NCBI RefSeq assembly: GCF_020404765.1
Contig: NZ_JAIVEM010000005.1
Location: forward strand, 124,001-188,000
Source: Paenibacillus sp. BJ-4
Lineage (GTDB): Bacteria; Bacillota; Bacilli; Paenibacillales; Paenibacillaceae
Length of the DNA stretch: 64,000 bases
Direction of reading: 5' to 3'
Shown here piece after piece: positions 17,134 to 26,671 of the stretch. The position numbers and the translations under genes are program-made. How positions within the stretch are numbered: position 1 is the first letter of the stretch; each line of letters begins with the position of its first letter. Under the pieces are notes generated by a model, which had not been told where the DNA came from, did no database searches, and saw nothing but the letters and a program-made list of their open reading frames with translations.

Positions 17134-18180
17134 ATGGAAGGACATAACATGATGCAAGTGGGATTAAGCCGGGTTATCGAGGGACAGCATCTTTCGCGTG
17201 CAGAGGCCCGTAGCGTAATGGAGCAGATTATGAGCGGAAGTGCTACACAGGCGCAAATTGGCGGGCTGCTGACAGCTCTGCGTATCAAAGGGGAGACGGT
17301 GGATGAAATCACCGGATTTGCTGAGGCTATGCGTAGTTACGCTAGTCCAGTTCAGACTGGAGAAGGTGAAACTCGTCTGCTGGACACATGCGGAACTGGA
17401 GGTTCAGGTATTCACAAGTTTAATATTTCCACAGTATCAGCTATAATCGCCGCTTCGGTGTCTGTACGGGTGGCGAAGCATGGCAATCGCTCTGCAAGCG
17501 GCCGCGCCGGGAGTGCAGATGTGTTAGAGGCCTTGGGAGTCAACATTCACCTGACGAGTGATCAGGCTCGGTCATGTCTGGATCGGATCGGTATCTGCTT
17601 TTTGTTCGCACAGCTATATCATCCTTCGATGAAGCATGCTGCTGCGCCGCGACGTGAGCTTGGAGTGCGGACAGTGTTCAATATGCTGGGTCCATTGACG
17701 AATCCGGCTGGTGCAGATCGACAGCTACTGGGCATTTATGACGCTGGAAAAACGGAAGTGATTGCCGAGGTGCTGAATCAGCTCGGTTCCAAACGGGCCA
17801 TGGTTGTCAGCAGTCTGGACGGATTGGATGAAATTAGTATTTCGGCTCCGACGCGAGTATCTGAGCTGAAAGATGGCAAGGTTCACACGTTTGAGCTTCT
17901 GCCGTCGGACCTGGGTTTGCAGATGTATCATCTCGATCAGGTACTGGGTGGTGATGCACAGGTTAATGCCGACATTATACGGCGGATTCTGAACGGAGAG
18001 CGCGGCGCTTACCGGGACGTCGTATTAGCAAATGCTGGCGCGTGTATTTATGTATCGGGCGCAGCAGCTACCTTGGTGGATGGAGTAGCACGGGCGGCGG
18101 AAGCCATTGACACCGGGCTGGCACTGTCCAAGATGGATCAATTAATACAGGCGACGGGGGAATATCAATATGTATCTTGA
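17134..18180 (+). CDS. trpD: Anthranilate phosphoribosyltransferase
   Basis: Transfers the phosphoribosyl group of PRPP to anthranilate. The 348-aa protein has an N-terminal helical domain and the PRPP-binding LDTCGTGGSGIHKFNIST, then KHGNRSASGRAGSADVLEALG and NMLGPLTNPAG. ATG 17134 is preceded by GGAGGAGAC. A 75-bp gap separates it from trpE, and it overlaps trpC by 11 bp. Confidence 0.95.
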   Translation: MEGHNMMQVGLSRVIEGQHLSRAEARSVMEQIMSGSATQAQIGGLLTALRIKGETVDEITGFAEAMRSYASPVQTGEGETRLLDTCGTGGSGIHKFNISTVSAIIAASVSVRVAKHGNRSASGRAGSADVLEALGVNIHLTSDQARSCLDRIGICFLFAQLYHPSMKHAAAPRRELGVRTVFNMLGPLTNPAGADRQLLGIYDAGKTEVIAEVLNQLGSKRAMVVSSLDGLDEISISAPTRVSELKDGKVHTFELLPSDLGLQMYHLDQVLGGDAQVNADIIRRILNGERGAYRDVVLANAGACIYVSGAAATLVDGVARAAEAIDTGLALSKMDQLIQATGEYQYVS

Positions 18181-18964
18181 TAAAATTGTGGTGACGAAGC
18201 GACAGGAAGTGGAGCAGCTAAAGGAGCATTTTAATATCAGTGAAGCGGAACGGCTGGTATCCAATTTGCCTGCAACAAGAGGATTTGAGGACGCAATAGC
18301 GGTGCGTCGCAACCGGCCGCTAGGGCTGATTGCTGAAGTGAAAAAGGCTTCACCGTCCAAAGGGCTTATCCGACCGGATTTCCATCCGGTGGACATTGCT
18401 CGTGCCTATGAGGGAGCTGGAGCTGATTGTATTTCTGTACTGACAGATGTGACGTATTTTCAGGGCAGCCCTGAATATTTGCACCAAATTCGTGAGCAAG
18501 TGAACATTCCGTTGTTGCGAAAGGATTTTATCATTGATGAACGGCAAATTTATGAAGCTCGTCTACTGGGAGCCGATGCGGTGCTGTTAATTGCAGCGAT
18601 ACTGGAGCCACGTGTTTTGGGATCGTTTTTACAGATTGCCAAAGACCTGGGACTGGACGCATTGGTGGAGGTGCATGACAGTGAGGAGCTTAAAGGGGTG
18701 CTGGATTTGGGCACAGCAACCTTGATTGGGGTCAATAATCGCAATTTGCGGACGTTCGAGACCCGCCTCCAAACGACGGAAGAACTGATCGCACTAATTC
18801 CTAAAGGAGTTACGTTTATTAGTGAAAGCGGCATAGCCGGGCCTGAAGATGTAAAGTATCTGCATTCGATAGGGGCACACGGTATTCTGGTAGGAGAACA
18901 TCTGATGCGTAAGGATGATGTGGGTCAGGCTGTAGTAGATTTGATGGACGGGGTTACAGCATGA
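18170..18964 (+). CDS. trpC: Indole-3-glycerol phosphate synthase
   Basis: Ring closure of CdRP to indole-3-glycerol phosphate. It is a 264-aa TIM barrel with catalytic lysines in LIAEVKKASPSKG and LLRKDFIID, and phosphate-binding ISESGI and GILVGEHLMR. ATG 18170 lies inside the trpD end; ATGA overlap with trpF follows. It is a separate gene from trpF, as in Bacillus. Confidence 0.95.
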   Translation: MYLDKIVVTKRQEVEQLKEHFNISEAERLVSNLPATRGFEDAIAVRRNRPLGLIAEVKKASPSKGLIRPDFHPVDIARAYEGAGADCISVLTDVTYFQGSPEYLHQIREQVNIPLLRKDFIIDERQIYEARLLGADAVLLIAAILEPRVLGSFLQIAKDLGLDALVEVHDSEELKGVLDLGTATLIGVNNRNLRTFETRLQTTEELIALIPKGVTFISESGIAGPEDVKYLHSIGAHGILVGEHLMRKDDVGQAVVDLMDGVTA

Positions 18965-19647
18965 ATAAAACGGGCGTAAAAATTTGTGGACTTCAAAGCG
19001 TTGAAGTGCTAAAATCTATGATAAACTTACCGGTCGATTATATAGGTTTTGTGTTTGCCGACAGTAAGCGCCGGATTGACGGCGCTCAGGCTGGAGAGCT
19101 GCTTCGCGTATTGGATGAATGGACTCCGGGCAGCAGACCACGCAGCGTGGGTGTATTTGTGAATCCTGATGATGCGCTGTTAAATGACGTGATGGAGCAA
19201 GCTCCATTGGATGTCATTCAGCTACATGGACAGGAAAGTCCGGAGCGATGTAGTGAGATCAGGGAGCGTTTTGGCGTGCAGGTATTCAAAGCTTGGTCTG
19301 TAGACAGTCATCAGCAGACGAGGAAGAACCAGACAGAACGCCCGGCAGACGAATTGGAAGCCTATGCAGGTACAATTGACGCTTTACTGCTAGATACATA
19401 TGATCCCCTGTATGGTGGCGGTTCTGGCAGAACGTTTGCATGGGATCGAATTCCTGCCTATCAGGCTTGGACCCATCAACATGGAATTCCTTTGTTTGTA
19501 GCCGGCGGACTGACTGCTGATAATGCGGAAAAGCTGGTTACCGAGTATCATCCCGAAGGGCTGGATGTGTCCAGCGGCGTAGAGACAGATGGAGTCAAGG
19601 ACATTTCAAAAATCACGGCATTCGTAGAAAGGGTGAAGCAGGCATGA
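18961..19647 (+). CDS. trpF: Phosphoribosylanthranilate isomerase
   Basis: Amadori rearrangement of PRA to CdRP. It is a 228-aa TIM barrel starting with the catalytic cysteine in VKICGLQ, then [20 protein letters not shown], the catalytic aspartate in LLDTYDP, and [10 protein letters not shown] / GLDVSSGVE for the phosphate site. It overlaps trpC and trpB by four bases each. Confidence 0.94.
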   Translation: MNKTGVKICGLQSVEVLKSMINLPVDYIGFVFADSKRRIDGAQAGELLRVLDEWTPGSRPRSVGVFVNPDDALLNDVMEQAPLDVIQLHGQESPERCSEIRERFGVQVFKAWSVDSHQQTRKNQTERPADELEAYAGTIDALLLDTYDPLYGGGSGRTFAWDRIPAYQAWTHQHGIPLFVAGGLTADNAEKLVTEYHPEGLDVSSGVETDGVKDISKITAFVERVKQA

Positions 19648-20840
19648 CACAATTACCTGATAGCAACGGACGTTTTGGGACATTTGGCGGACGCTTCGTA
19701 CCGGAAACGTTGATGAACGCACTGATTGAATTAGAGGAATCCTACCGGAAGTATGCAGATGATCCGGAATTTAAAGCAGAGTTGAACGGACTTCTAAAGG
19801 ACTACTCTGGCCGGGAAACACCACTTTATCATGCAGAGCGTCTGAGTAAGCATCTGGGAGAGGCTAAAATTTACTTGAAGCGTGAAGATTTGAATCATAC
19901 CGGGGCTCACAAAATCAATAATGCATTGGCACAGGGACTGCTGGCGAAACGCATGGGCAAACAGAAGGTCATTGCCGAAACAGGCGCGGGACAGCATGGT
20001 GTGGCGACAGCAACCGTGGCTGCGTTGCTCGGATTGGAATGCAAGGTGTTCATGGGCGAAGAGGATACTGTGCGTCAGCAGTTGAACGTATTCCGTATGC
20101 AGCTTTTGGGTGCAGAGGTCATTCCAGTGACATCGGGTACACGTACACTAAAGGACGCCGGGAATGAAGCTTTGCGTTACTGGGTGAGCCATGTCCATGA
20201 TACCTTTTATATTTTGGGTTCGGCTGTCGGTCCCCATCCGTATCCGATGATGGTGCGGGACTTCCAGCGTGTGATTGGTGATGAAACACGTCGTCAGATT
20301 TTGGAAAAAGAAGGAAGACTCCCGGATGTCGTCGTGGCCGCGATCGGTGGCGGAAGCAATGCCATCGGCATGTTTTATCCTTTTATCGAGGATCAGGGCG
20401 TTGCTTTGATCGGTGTTGAAGCTGCTGGAAAAGGCGTAGAAACAGAATTCCATGCGGCAACGATGAGCAAGGGAACACAAGGGGTCTTCCAGGGCTCCAT
20501 GAGTTATCTGCTTCAGGATGAATACGGGCAAGTGCAGCCTGCGCATTCCATCTCGGCCGGACTGGATTATCCAGGCGTTGGACCTGAGCATTCGTATCTG
20601 AAAGATATTGAACGGGCCAAATATGTTCCAATTACCGATCAGGAAGCGTTGGATGCACTCCAGCTTCTCTGCCGTACGGAAGGCATACTTCCTGCATTAG
20701 AGTCGGCACATGCAATTGCGCAGGTCGTCAAACTGGCACCTACGTTGACGGCAGATGATATTATTGTTATTTGCTTGTCTGGACGCGGAGATAAAGATGT
20801 GGACTCCATTATCAAGTATTTGGGAGGAAATCCGTCATGA
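19644..20840 (+). CDS. trpB: Tryptophan synthase beta subunit
   Basis: Joins indole and serine to make tryptophan using pyridoxal phosphate. The 398-aa protein has [10 protein letters not shown], the PLP lysine in [27 protein letters not shown], the PLP phosphate loop [10 protein letters not shown] and the C-terminal CLSGRGDKD. Works as a tetramer with TrpA, whose gene overlaps by four bases. Confidence 0.96.
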   Translation: MTQLPDSNGRFGTFGGRFVPETLMNALIELEESYRKYADDPEFKAELNGLLKDYSGRETPLYHAERLSKHLGEAKIYLKREDLNHTGAHKINNALAQGLLAKRMGKQKVIAETGAGQHGVATATVAALLGLECKVFMGEEDTVRQQLNVFRMQLLGAEVIPVTSGTRTLKDAGNEALRYWVSHVHDTFYILGSAVGPHPYPMMVRDFQRVIGDETRRQILEKEGRLPDVVVAAIGGGSNAIGMFYPFIEDQGVALIGVEAAGKGVETEFHAATMSKGTQGVFQGSMSYLLQDEYGQVQPAHSISAGLDYPGVGPEHSYLKDIERAKYVPITDQEALDALQLLCRTEGILPALESAHAIAQVVKLAPTLTADDIIVICLSGRGDKDVDSIIKYLGGNPS

Positions 20841-21643
20841 ATTTAATTGATCAGGCGTTTGAACGCCTTAAAAATGAAGGCAAAACAGCATTAATTCCTT
20901 TTCTGACGGTGGGAGACCCGGATACGGAGACTACGGTGGAGATTATTCGGCAGCTAGAGTCTGCCGGAGCCGATATATTGGAGCTGGGTGTTCCGTATTC
21001 TGACCCGTTAGCTGACGGTCCTGTCATTCAGCGTGCGTCTGAGCGTGCGCTGAAACGGCAAATCTCGATCCGCACCTGTATGGAGACAGCTTCTCTGGCT
21101 AGGGCGGCAGGTTCAAGCCTGCCTTTTATTTTGTTTACCTATTACAATCCTGTTTTACAGATGGGTATGGATGCTTTCTTTGCTGGCCTGCAGAAGCACG
21201 GTATCAGCGGTCTGATTATTCCCGACCTTCCGCTTGAGGAAGCGGAAGAGCTGGGAGCACGGGCGGCAGAGGTAGGAGTGCATCTAATCCCGCTAGTGGC
21301 TCCAACTTCTGAGCAGCGGATCGAGCGGATTGTCCGTAATGCCCGTGGATTTGTGTATTGTGTATCCTCGCTTGGTGTAACCGGGGAGAGAGCTTCCTTT
21401 TTTGAAGGGATAGAGGGCTTTATTACACAGGTCAAACAGCATACCGACATTCCGGTGGCGATCGGCTTTGGTATTTCAAATCGGGAACAGGTAGTCCGGT
21501 TTTCAGACATTTGCGATGGAGTTGTGGTCGGCAGTGCCATTGTGCGTCAGGTGGAGGAAGCCATTCCATTGCTTGAGGATTCTGCGCGCAGAGAAGAAGG
21601 GCTTTTGCAAATTCGCGATTTTGTGGCACAATTAAAGCAGTAA
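20837..21643 (+). CDS. trpA: Tryptophan synthase alpha subunit
   Basis: Cleaves indole-3-glycerol phosphate and channels indole to TrpB. It is a 268-aa TIM barrel with catalytic Glu and Asp in [28 protein letters not shown], and the phosphate-binding GFGISN and GVVVGSAIV. Last of the trp genes; hisC begins 59 bp later behind its own strong ribosome site. Confidence 0.95.
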   Translation: MNLIDQAFERLKNEGKTALIPFLTVGDPDTETTVEIIRQLESAGADILELGVPYSDPLADGPVIQRASERALKRQISIRTCMETASLARAAGSSLPFILFTYYNPVLQMGMDAFFAGLQKHGISGLIIPDLPLEEAEELGARAAEVGVHLIPLVAPTSEQRIERIVRNARGFVYCVSSLGVTGERASFFEGIEGFITQVKQHTDIPVAIGFGISNREQVVRFSDICDGVVVGSAIVRQVEEAIPLLEDSARREEGLLQIRDFVAQLKQ

Positions 21644-21702
21644 TTTGACGTCAATATAGAGAGTAATAAATTCAGTTCTGATTGGATAGAGGAGGTAGGG
21701 GC

Positions 21703-22806
21703 ATGCAACCTAAACCGCATATTGTACATTTGCCAGTATATCAGCCCGGTAAACCGATTGAAGACGTGAAACGTGAGCTGGGACTTGATGAAGTAATCAA
21801 GCTCGCTTCAAATGAAAATCCGTATGGCAGTTCTCCCAAAGTATTGCAGGCGATTCAACAGGAATTTGCCAACATTAGTGTCTATCCTGATGGAAGCGCG
21901 GTAGCTTTGACACAGGCGCTGGTCAAACAGACGGGTTTGAAAGAAGAACAGTTTATTTTTGGCTGTGGCTCTGACGAAATTATTGCGTTAATTGCACGTG
22001 CATTTCTTCTTCCCGGAGAAGAAAGCATCATGGCTGATCAGACATTTTCCGTATACAAAAGTAACGTGGAAATTGAGGGAGCGGTTGCAGTTGAGGTGCC
22101 TTTGCGCGACGGTGTGCATGATTTGGATGCTATGCTGGCTCAAATCAATGACCGTACAAAAATTATCTGGGTTTGTAATCCGAATAATCCGACAGGCACG
22201 ATTGTACCTGAAGCAGAGCTGCTTGCGTTTTTGGAGCAGGTGCCTAAGCATGTGATGGTTGTGCTGGATGAAGCTTATGCCGAGTTTGTGACGGATCGCT
22301 CGTATCCAGATGGAATTCGTTTGTTGTCAGCGTATGAGAATTTGGTTGTACTTCGTACCTTCTCCAAAATCTATGGTCTGGCTTCGTTGCGTATTGGATA
22401 TGGTATGGGAGCCGAGTCCACTATCCGTTTGATCAATCAGGTTCGTGAGCCGTTTAATACTTCACGGGTAGCACAGGCTGCAGCGATTGCGGCTTTGGAG
22501 GACCAGGAATTTGTTCGGGAATGTCGGGATCGCAATGCAGAGGGCAGAGCTTATTTGCAAAATGAGCTGAAGCGTCTTGGGCTGAAGTCTTTTCCGGCAC
22601 ATGGTAACTTTATTATGCTGGATGTGCGTCGTCCATCCGGTGAGGTATTTCAGGAATTGCTTCGTAAAGGCGTGATTATTCGCGCTGGTCATCATAAATA
22701 TCCGACATATATTAGGGTGTCAATTGGATCGCAGCCGCAAAATGAGTTGTTTGTCCGTGCGCTGGAACAGGTCCTGGGGGCGGAAGCGGCGAAAGTACGC
22801 CTATAA
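21703..22806 (+). CDS. hisC: Histidinol-phosphate / aromatic aminotransferase
   Basis: PLP aminotransferase serving histidine synthesis and, in Bacillus, also the final transamination of phenylalanine and tyrosine. This explains its place in an aromatic operon. The 367-aa protein has IKLASNENPYG, CNPNNPTGT, VLDEAYAEF and the PLP lysine in RTFSKIYGLASLRIGY. ATG 21703 follows GAGGAGGTAGGGG. Confidence 0.93.
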   Translation: MQPKPHIVHLPVYQPGKPIEDVKRELGLDEVIKLASNENPYGSSPKVLQAIQQEFANISVYPDGSAVALTQALVKQTGLKEEQFIFGCGSDEIIALIARAFLLPGEESIMADQTFSVYKSNVEIEGAVAVEVPLRDGVHDLDAMLAQINDRTKIIWVCNPNNPTGTIVPEAELLAFLEQVPKHVMVVLDEAYAEFVTDRSYPDGIRLLSAYENLVVLRTFSKIYGLASLRIGYGMGAESTIRLINQVREPFNTSRVAQAAAIAALEDQEFVRECRDRNAEGRAYLQNELKRLGLKSFPAHGNFIMLDVRRPSGEVFQELLRKGVIIRAGHHKYPTYIRVSIGSQPQNELFVRALEQVLGAEAAKVRL

Positions 22807-22832
22807 TTTCCGCAGATGGGATTTGATAATTG

Positions 22833-23921
22833 ATGAAGATTGCCATTTTTGGCGTGGGATTGATTGGTGGGTCCCTCGCACTTTGTTTTAAAGGGAAGCC
22901 GGGCATCACCGTTGTGGGTCATGCTCACCTCCCTGAACTGATGGAACCGATGTTAAGCCGTGGTGTCGTGGACACCGCGACTCTTTCGGTTGCAGAGGCG
23001 GCAGAGGATGCCGATTTTATTTTTTTATGCGTACCTGTTGGTTTACTGGAGTATTATCTGGAGCTGTTAAGTCAGTTGCCGCTTAAAGCAGGTTGTATTA
23101 TTACTGATGTAGGCAGCACGAAATCCTCGATTGCCAAAAAAGCATCGGAAATTTCTTTGCGTAACGCTTATTTTATCGGCGGCCATCCGATGGCTGGCTC
23201 GGAGCGTTCCGGTGTAAAGGCTGCTTCGGCGTTGCTGTTTGAGAACGCTTATTATGTACTCTCCCCCGCTGAGGATGTGCCCGAGGAAGCATACGGCTCG
23301 CTGGAGCAGCTCTTAAAATACACAGGGGCTCAGGTTGTGCGCGTCCAACCTGACATGCACGATGATATTGTCGGCGCGATTAGCCATCTTCCGCACATTA
23401 TTGCAGCCGCACTGGTAAATCAGGTGCGAAAGCACAATGATGAAAATCCGCTGTACCGTACATTGGCTGCTGGTGGGTTCCGTGATATTACGCGGATAGC
23501 CTCTAGTGATCCGATTGTGTGGCGGGACATTTTACTAAGTAATCGTGATGTTTTACTAGGCCTGCTGGAAGAATGGAACGGGCAAATTGAGCGTTTTACC
23601 CATTTGCTGAGAACACAAGACGGAGAGGGAATCGCTGACGAGTTTTTGACGGCTGGGCATTTCCGCAGTGAACTGCCGGAGCGCCGCAAAGGTGTCATCG
23701 TCTCAACGTTTGATCTGTATATTGATGTACCGGATACGCCCGGTATTATCGGACGAATTGCAATGGAGCTGGGAAATCACAGCATTAACCTGAGCAATAT
23801 GCAAATCATTGAGAGCCGGGAGGACGTCCCCGGTATTATGCGACTTTCCTTCCGGCTGGAGCAGGATTGGGAGCGTGCCAAGATCCTGCTAGGTTCGATG
23901 GGCTATAAAGTAGTGGTGTGA
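22833..23921 (+). CDS. tyrA: Prephenate dehydrogenase with C-terminal ACT domain
   Basis: NAD-dependent conversion of prephenate to 4-hydroxyphenylpyruvate for tyrosine. The 362-aa protein has an N-terminal Rossmann motif FGVGLIGGSLAL, the catalytic region GGHPMAGSERSGV and ISHLPHIIAAAL. A C-terminal ACT domain (DVPDTPGIIGRIAMEL onward) probably senses an aromatic amino acid. ATG 22833 is used; the TTG one codon earlier is less likely. It ends the supraoperon. aroA (EPSP synthase), next in B. subtilis, is absent here. Confidence 0.93.
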   Translation: MKIAIFGVGLIGGSLALCFKGKPGITVVGHAHLPELMEPMLSRGVVDTATLSVAEAAEDADFIFLCVPVGLLEYYLELLSQLPLKAGCIITDVGSTKSSIAKKASEISLRNAYFIGGHPMAGSERSGVKAASALLFENAYYVLSPAEDVPEEAYGSLEQLLKYTGAQVVRVQPDMHDDIVGAISHLPHIIAAALVNQVRKHNDENPLYRTLAAGGFRDITRIASSDPIVWRDILLSNRDVLLGLLEEWNGQIERFTHLLRTQDGEGIADEFLTAGHFRSELPERRKGVIVSTFDLYIDVPDTPGIIGRIAMELGNHSINLSNMQIIESREDVPGIMRLSFRLEQDWERAKILLGSMGYKVVV

Positions 23922-23950
23922 AGGTTGGGAAAGTGAGTGTTCGTTAAGGA

Positions 23951-24000
23951 GACCGCTCCGCTTCTCCAGATTCAAATGAACCTCTGCGCTACGGACCGCC
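23951..24000 (+). repeat. Half copy of a dispersed hairpin repeat
   Basis: This stretch contains CGCTCCGCTTCTCCAGATTC, AAATGAACCTCTGCGCTACG and GACCGCC. It closely matches the right half of the long hairpin repeats at 47875-48014 and 49591-49740 (the latter inverted). The left half, which would complete the hairpin, is missing. It lies in the gap after tyrA. Confidence 0.6.
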
Positions 24001-24046
24001 TCAAAAGCACCACACTTTCTGGGAGTGAAGTTGTAGGAAAAGATTT

Positions 24047-24082
24047 AAAGCGAGCGAAGGTTCTCTTATGCTCGCTTTTTTG
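24047..24082 (+). terminator. Intrinsic terminator of the aro-trp-tyrA operon
   Basis: AAAGCGAGC (24047-24055), a 14-base loop, GCTCGCTTT (24070-24078), continuing into TTTTTTG. It ends rightward transcription before the convergent methyltransferase gene. Confidence 0.75.
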
Positions 24083-24114
24083 TTGCTTAAAGAGCAAATG
24101 GATCATTCTAGGTG

Positions 24115-24729
24115 TTACTTGGTTACTATGATTTTTCTATACATACCGTCGAACATTATAGGTACATCCTCTTTGATCCGCAATTTTAGCTTTTGTTTTT
24201 CATACAGTTCTTCAAAATTCAACCCGATATCGGTTCCTAACACCTTAATAAAGGGCCTTATCGTTTTTTTGAATAATGAGGGCTTTTTTCCTTTAGGAGA
24301 AAACTTATCGAAAATAATAAGTTCCCCGTCTTTTTTCAAAACTCGCACCATCTCATCGAAGCATTTATTTGCGTCAGGTACTACCGAGAGAATTAAACTT
24401 CCTACTACTATATCAAATTGCTCATCCATAAAATTCATTTGTTGAGCATCCATTTCTAAGAATTGTATGGAGGTATTGGTAAATTTCTTTTTTGCTTTGT
24501 TAAGCATTTCAGGTGAATAATCTATGGCAGTAATATCCAGCCCGTAGTGATTTATCAATTCTAAATCTGCTCCAGTTCCTACACCTACAAAAAGTATTTT
24601 TTGCGCGCTATTAAATGACTTTTCTTGAAATATGATCTTTCTAGAATTGAGGAAGCTACCTGAATTGAAAAACTTATCATAAATTGGAGACCAAATCTTA
24701 TATATTGCCTTGTTCCACTTATTATTCAT
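24115..24729 (-). CDS. Class I SAM-dependent methyltransferase, AT-rich, probably acquired
   Basis: A 204-aa soluble methyltransferase with the SAM-binding region ILFVGVGTGADLELI (motif I), then AIDYSPEMLNKAKKKF, EMDAQQM and FDIVVGSLILSVVPD. ATG 24729 is preceded by GGTAGGAGG. Substrate unknown. Base composition is strikingly more AT-rich than the flanking genes, it has no counterpart in the Bacillus order, and it is read against its neighbours: all signs of transfer. A promoter and attenuator-like leader lie upstream on the same strand (24875-24998), a layout common for inducible antibiotic-resistance genes. A resistance role is inference only. Confidence 0.85.
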   Translation of the reverse strand: MNNKWNKAIYKIWSPIYDKFFNSGSFLNSRKIIFQEKSFNSAQKILFVGVGTGADLELINHYGLDITAIDYSPEMLNKAKKKFTNTSIQFLEMDAQQMNFMDEQFDIVVGSLILSVVPDANKCFDEMVRVLKKDGELIIFDKFSPKGKKPSLFKKTIRPFIKVLGTDIGLNFEELYEKQKLKLRIKEDVPIMFDGMYRKIIVTK

Positions 24730-24823
24730 TTCTTGCCTCCTACCCATTGAAAAAATTTATTATATAATAATGTGTTTTAATAGAATAATCAAATAATTGG
24801 CATATTATTTATATTACAGTCCA

Positions 24824-24958
24824 TCAATCCATATATGGGATGAATGAGTAAGATAAAGAGGAGTATAAGAAAACAAAAAAAAGACCACCCGGGTAAAGCC
24901 CCGGGTGGTAGCTACTTTTCTTAAGTAGCTGAGTAGGATAGGAGTGGAGAGAAACCAT
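24824..24958 (-). CDS. Possible 44-aa leader peptide of the methyltransferase gene
   Basis: A frame of 44 codons begins at ATG 24958, four or five bases after the expected transcript start, and runs through both leader hairpins and the T tract to a TGA at 24824-24826. The start of the product would be MVSLHSYPTQLLKKSSYHPG. With so short a 5' end it would be translated without a Shine-Dalgarno site. It may be a regulatory leader whose translation unfolds the terminator, or a chance frame. Confidence 0.35.
   Translation of the reverse strand: MVSLHSYPTQLLKKSSYHPGLYPGGLFFVFLYSSLSYSFIPYMD
24875..24930 (-). terminator. Attenuator-like tandem hairpins before the methyltransferase
   Basis: Reading leftward, the first hairpin is AGCTACTT (24930-24923) / AAGTAGCT (24917-24910). 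It is followed at once by a GC-rich stem ACCACCCGGG (24909-24900) / CCCGGGTGGT (24893-24884) and a tract of eight U (24882-24875). The second is a strong intrinsic terminator about 145 bases before the methyltransferase start. The two abutting hairpins allow alternative folding, so conditional read-through is plausible. Confidence 0.7.
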
Positions 24959-24969
24959 ACTGTACTTTT

Positions 24970-24998
24970 ATTATATGTATACGTTTTCATTTTGTCAA
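24970..24998 (-). promoter_or_regulatory. Consensus sigma-A promoter of the methyltransferase leader
   Basis: On the minus strand, TTGACA (24998-24993), a 17-bp spacer and TATAAT (24975-24970): a perfect match in both boxes. Expected start near 24963. Its only downstream targets are the leader hairpins and the methyltransferase gene. Confidence 0.85.
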
Positions 24999-25186
24999 TG
25001 TTTTTTTAAAGCGTTTTCTTTCGGCTAATTATTCAAACCTTTTATCTAAAGTAAAACGAATTCAATGGATCAGTTACTTTATCTACTTTAACTTAAAAAA
25101 CATAAAATCAATTGAAAAGTCGTATATTTGAATCTGTTGCTAGCGTTAGGGAGCCATTGATGGAAATCGTGGGGATTTTGGACTTT

Positions 25187-25214
25187 TTTACTGGCGGACA
25201 TTTTGTGGTACAAT
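25187..25214 (+). promoter_or_regulatory. Possible promoter of the ECF sigma gene
   Basis: TGGTACAAT (25206-25214) is an extended -10, with TTTACT (25187-25192) 16 bp upstream. It lies about 200 bp before the sigma gene start. The 420-bp stretch 24999-25418 holds no gene I can support; its first part is very AT-rich. Confidence 0.35.
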
Positions 25215-25418
25215 AGGTAAGTCCATTTGGGATAATGAGTATTGTTGGGGATAGCACCGTTAATGTTGGAAGTACATAGGGTAAGAAAATAACAAATGTT
25301 CCATGATGCTGTTTCATCATTTGCGCAGAGGGCGCAACTTTTTTTGACCTGTTCGGTATATATAGACAGAATCGGATGGGGAAACAGCACATGTATGGGC
25401 GAGGAGGGTCTCACTCGA

Positions 25419-26015
25419 ATGATGACAGATTCCCAGATGATTCAGGAAATCAAACAAGGTAATGTTGAGGTTTATTCAGAATTAATGAGGCGGCACCAAC
25501 GTAAAATTTTGGCTTTTGTTTATCATATGCTGAAAAGTTCGAACCTGGAAATGATCGCTGAGGACTTATGTTCGGAGACGTTTTATAAAGCGTACCGGAG
25601 CCTGCATTCTTTTCGCGAGGTTGATGCATCTTTCTCCACTTGGTTATATACGATTGCACGCAATACAGTGCTAAGCGAGCTTCGCAAGCATCGTAGCGGT
25701 CAGGTTCCATTGGAGGAGAGCGGTTATGTGCCGGTAGCACCACTGGATGTGATTCCGGAACAGGCCGTCCTGCGCGGCGAGAAGGTAGAGATGGTCCGTG
25801 AAGCGATCAACAGATTGCCTGAAAAGCAGAGATCAGCGTTGATTTTGCGTGAATATGAGCAATTGGATTATCAGGAGATTGCTACTATTTTAGGGCAGAC
25901 GGTCAGTGCGGTGAAGTCGTTGCTTTTCCGGGCAAGAACCAGTGTGAAGACGCAGTTGGAGCCTTATTTTTTTGAACCTCTCTATGAGGAAAACGAAGGG
26001 ATGAGCAGCCAATGA
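25419..26015 (+). CDS. RNA polymerase sigma factor, ECF (sigma-70 family)
   Basis: Alternative sigma factor of 198 aa. Region 2 includes DLCSETFYKAYRSLHSF and FSTWLYTIARNTVLSELR (-10 recognition and core binding). Region 4 includes RLPEKQRSALILREYEQLDYQEIATILGQTVSAVKSLLFRARTSVK (helix-turn-helix for the -35). ATG 25419 or 25422 is chosen behind GAGGAGGG. The ATGA overlap with the next gene, a membrane protein, indicates a sigma/anti-sigma pair. Its regulon is unknown. Confidence 0.9.
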   Translation: MMTDSQMIQEIKQGNVEVYSELMRRHQRKILAFVYHMLKSSNLEMIAEDLCSETFYKAYRSLHSFREVDASFSTWLYTIARNTVLSELRKHRSGQVPLEESGYVPVAPLDVIPEQAVLRGEKVEMVREAINRLPEKQRSALILREYEQLDYQEIATILGQTVSAVKSLLFRARTSVKTQLEPYFFEPLYEENEGMSSQ

Positions 26016-26638
26016 AATCCAGGGACGCTGAGGATTTGTTCGCTACAGGCAAAAATGTATCGAAACAGGACTCGGAGCGCAGACGAGCCAAAAGCTCGTC
26101 TGACAAGTGGGAGCTTGGTTCGGAAGAAAATGAATGGAATTTATCAAAAGAAAGTCGATCCGCTATCCGCGATATTTCCTTTGAAATAACAGATGAGCAG
26201 GTAGAGGCGATGAATCGCCGGGTCATGGATCGCATTTATGAAGAGTCACCGTGGCTTGTTCCCGGCGAGCACCGACGTGCGCGTGTGAACCCGGCAGCCC
26301 GTAAGTATATGTCTGTATGGATCGCCGGTTTTTTAGCCGTATTTTTGTGCAGCTTTTTGTTTTTGAATTGGAATGGAAGCTCCTCTCAGGAAACTCCCCC
26401 TCAAGCGGCACCTGTCTTGGACACAGGCATTTTACCGACAGGTTTGCTGGAAACTACAAGTACATCTCCACAATATCAATATCACATTAAAGATATGAAT
26501 ACGGGCATTATGGACCCGCTGGTTGCAAGCATTGTTCCTACTTACCCGCAATATTGGATCTTGTTGTCTGTGTTGGCGCTTGCGCTTGCCTTATTTTCTC
26601 TGGGCTGGATCCATCGGGCGAGAAGGGTTAGAAATTAG
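26012..26638 (+). CDS. Membrane protein, probable anti-sigma partner
   Basis: A 208-aa protein with a charged cytoplasmic N-terminal half of about 98 residues (Ser/Glu/Lys-rich, ending EITDEQVEAMNRRVMDRIYEE). A first membrane segment follows (about 101-120, VWIAGFLAVFLCSFLFL), then an extracytoplasmic Pro/Thr-rich stretch, and a second membrane segment near the C-terminus (YWILLSVLALALALFSLGW). No zinc-type HxxxCxxC motif is seen. Coupling to the sigma gene (four-base overlap) suggests it holds the sigma factor at the membrane; this is inference. Confidence 0.75.
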   Translation: MKSRDAEDLFATGKNVSKQDSERRRAKSSSDKWELGSEENEWNLSKESRSAIRDISFEITDEQVEAMNRRVMDRIYEESPWLVPGEHRRARVNPAARKYMSVWIAGFLAVFLCSFLFLNWNGSSSQETPPQAAPVLDTGILPTGLLETTSTSPQYQYHIKDMNTGIMDPLVASIVPTYPQYWILLSVLALALALFSLGWIHRARRVRN

Positions 26639-26671
26639 CCTGAATAACAGAATAGCGGAGGAAACGACACG

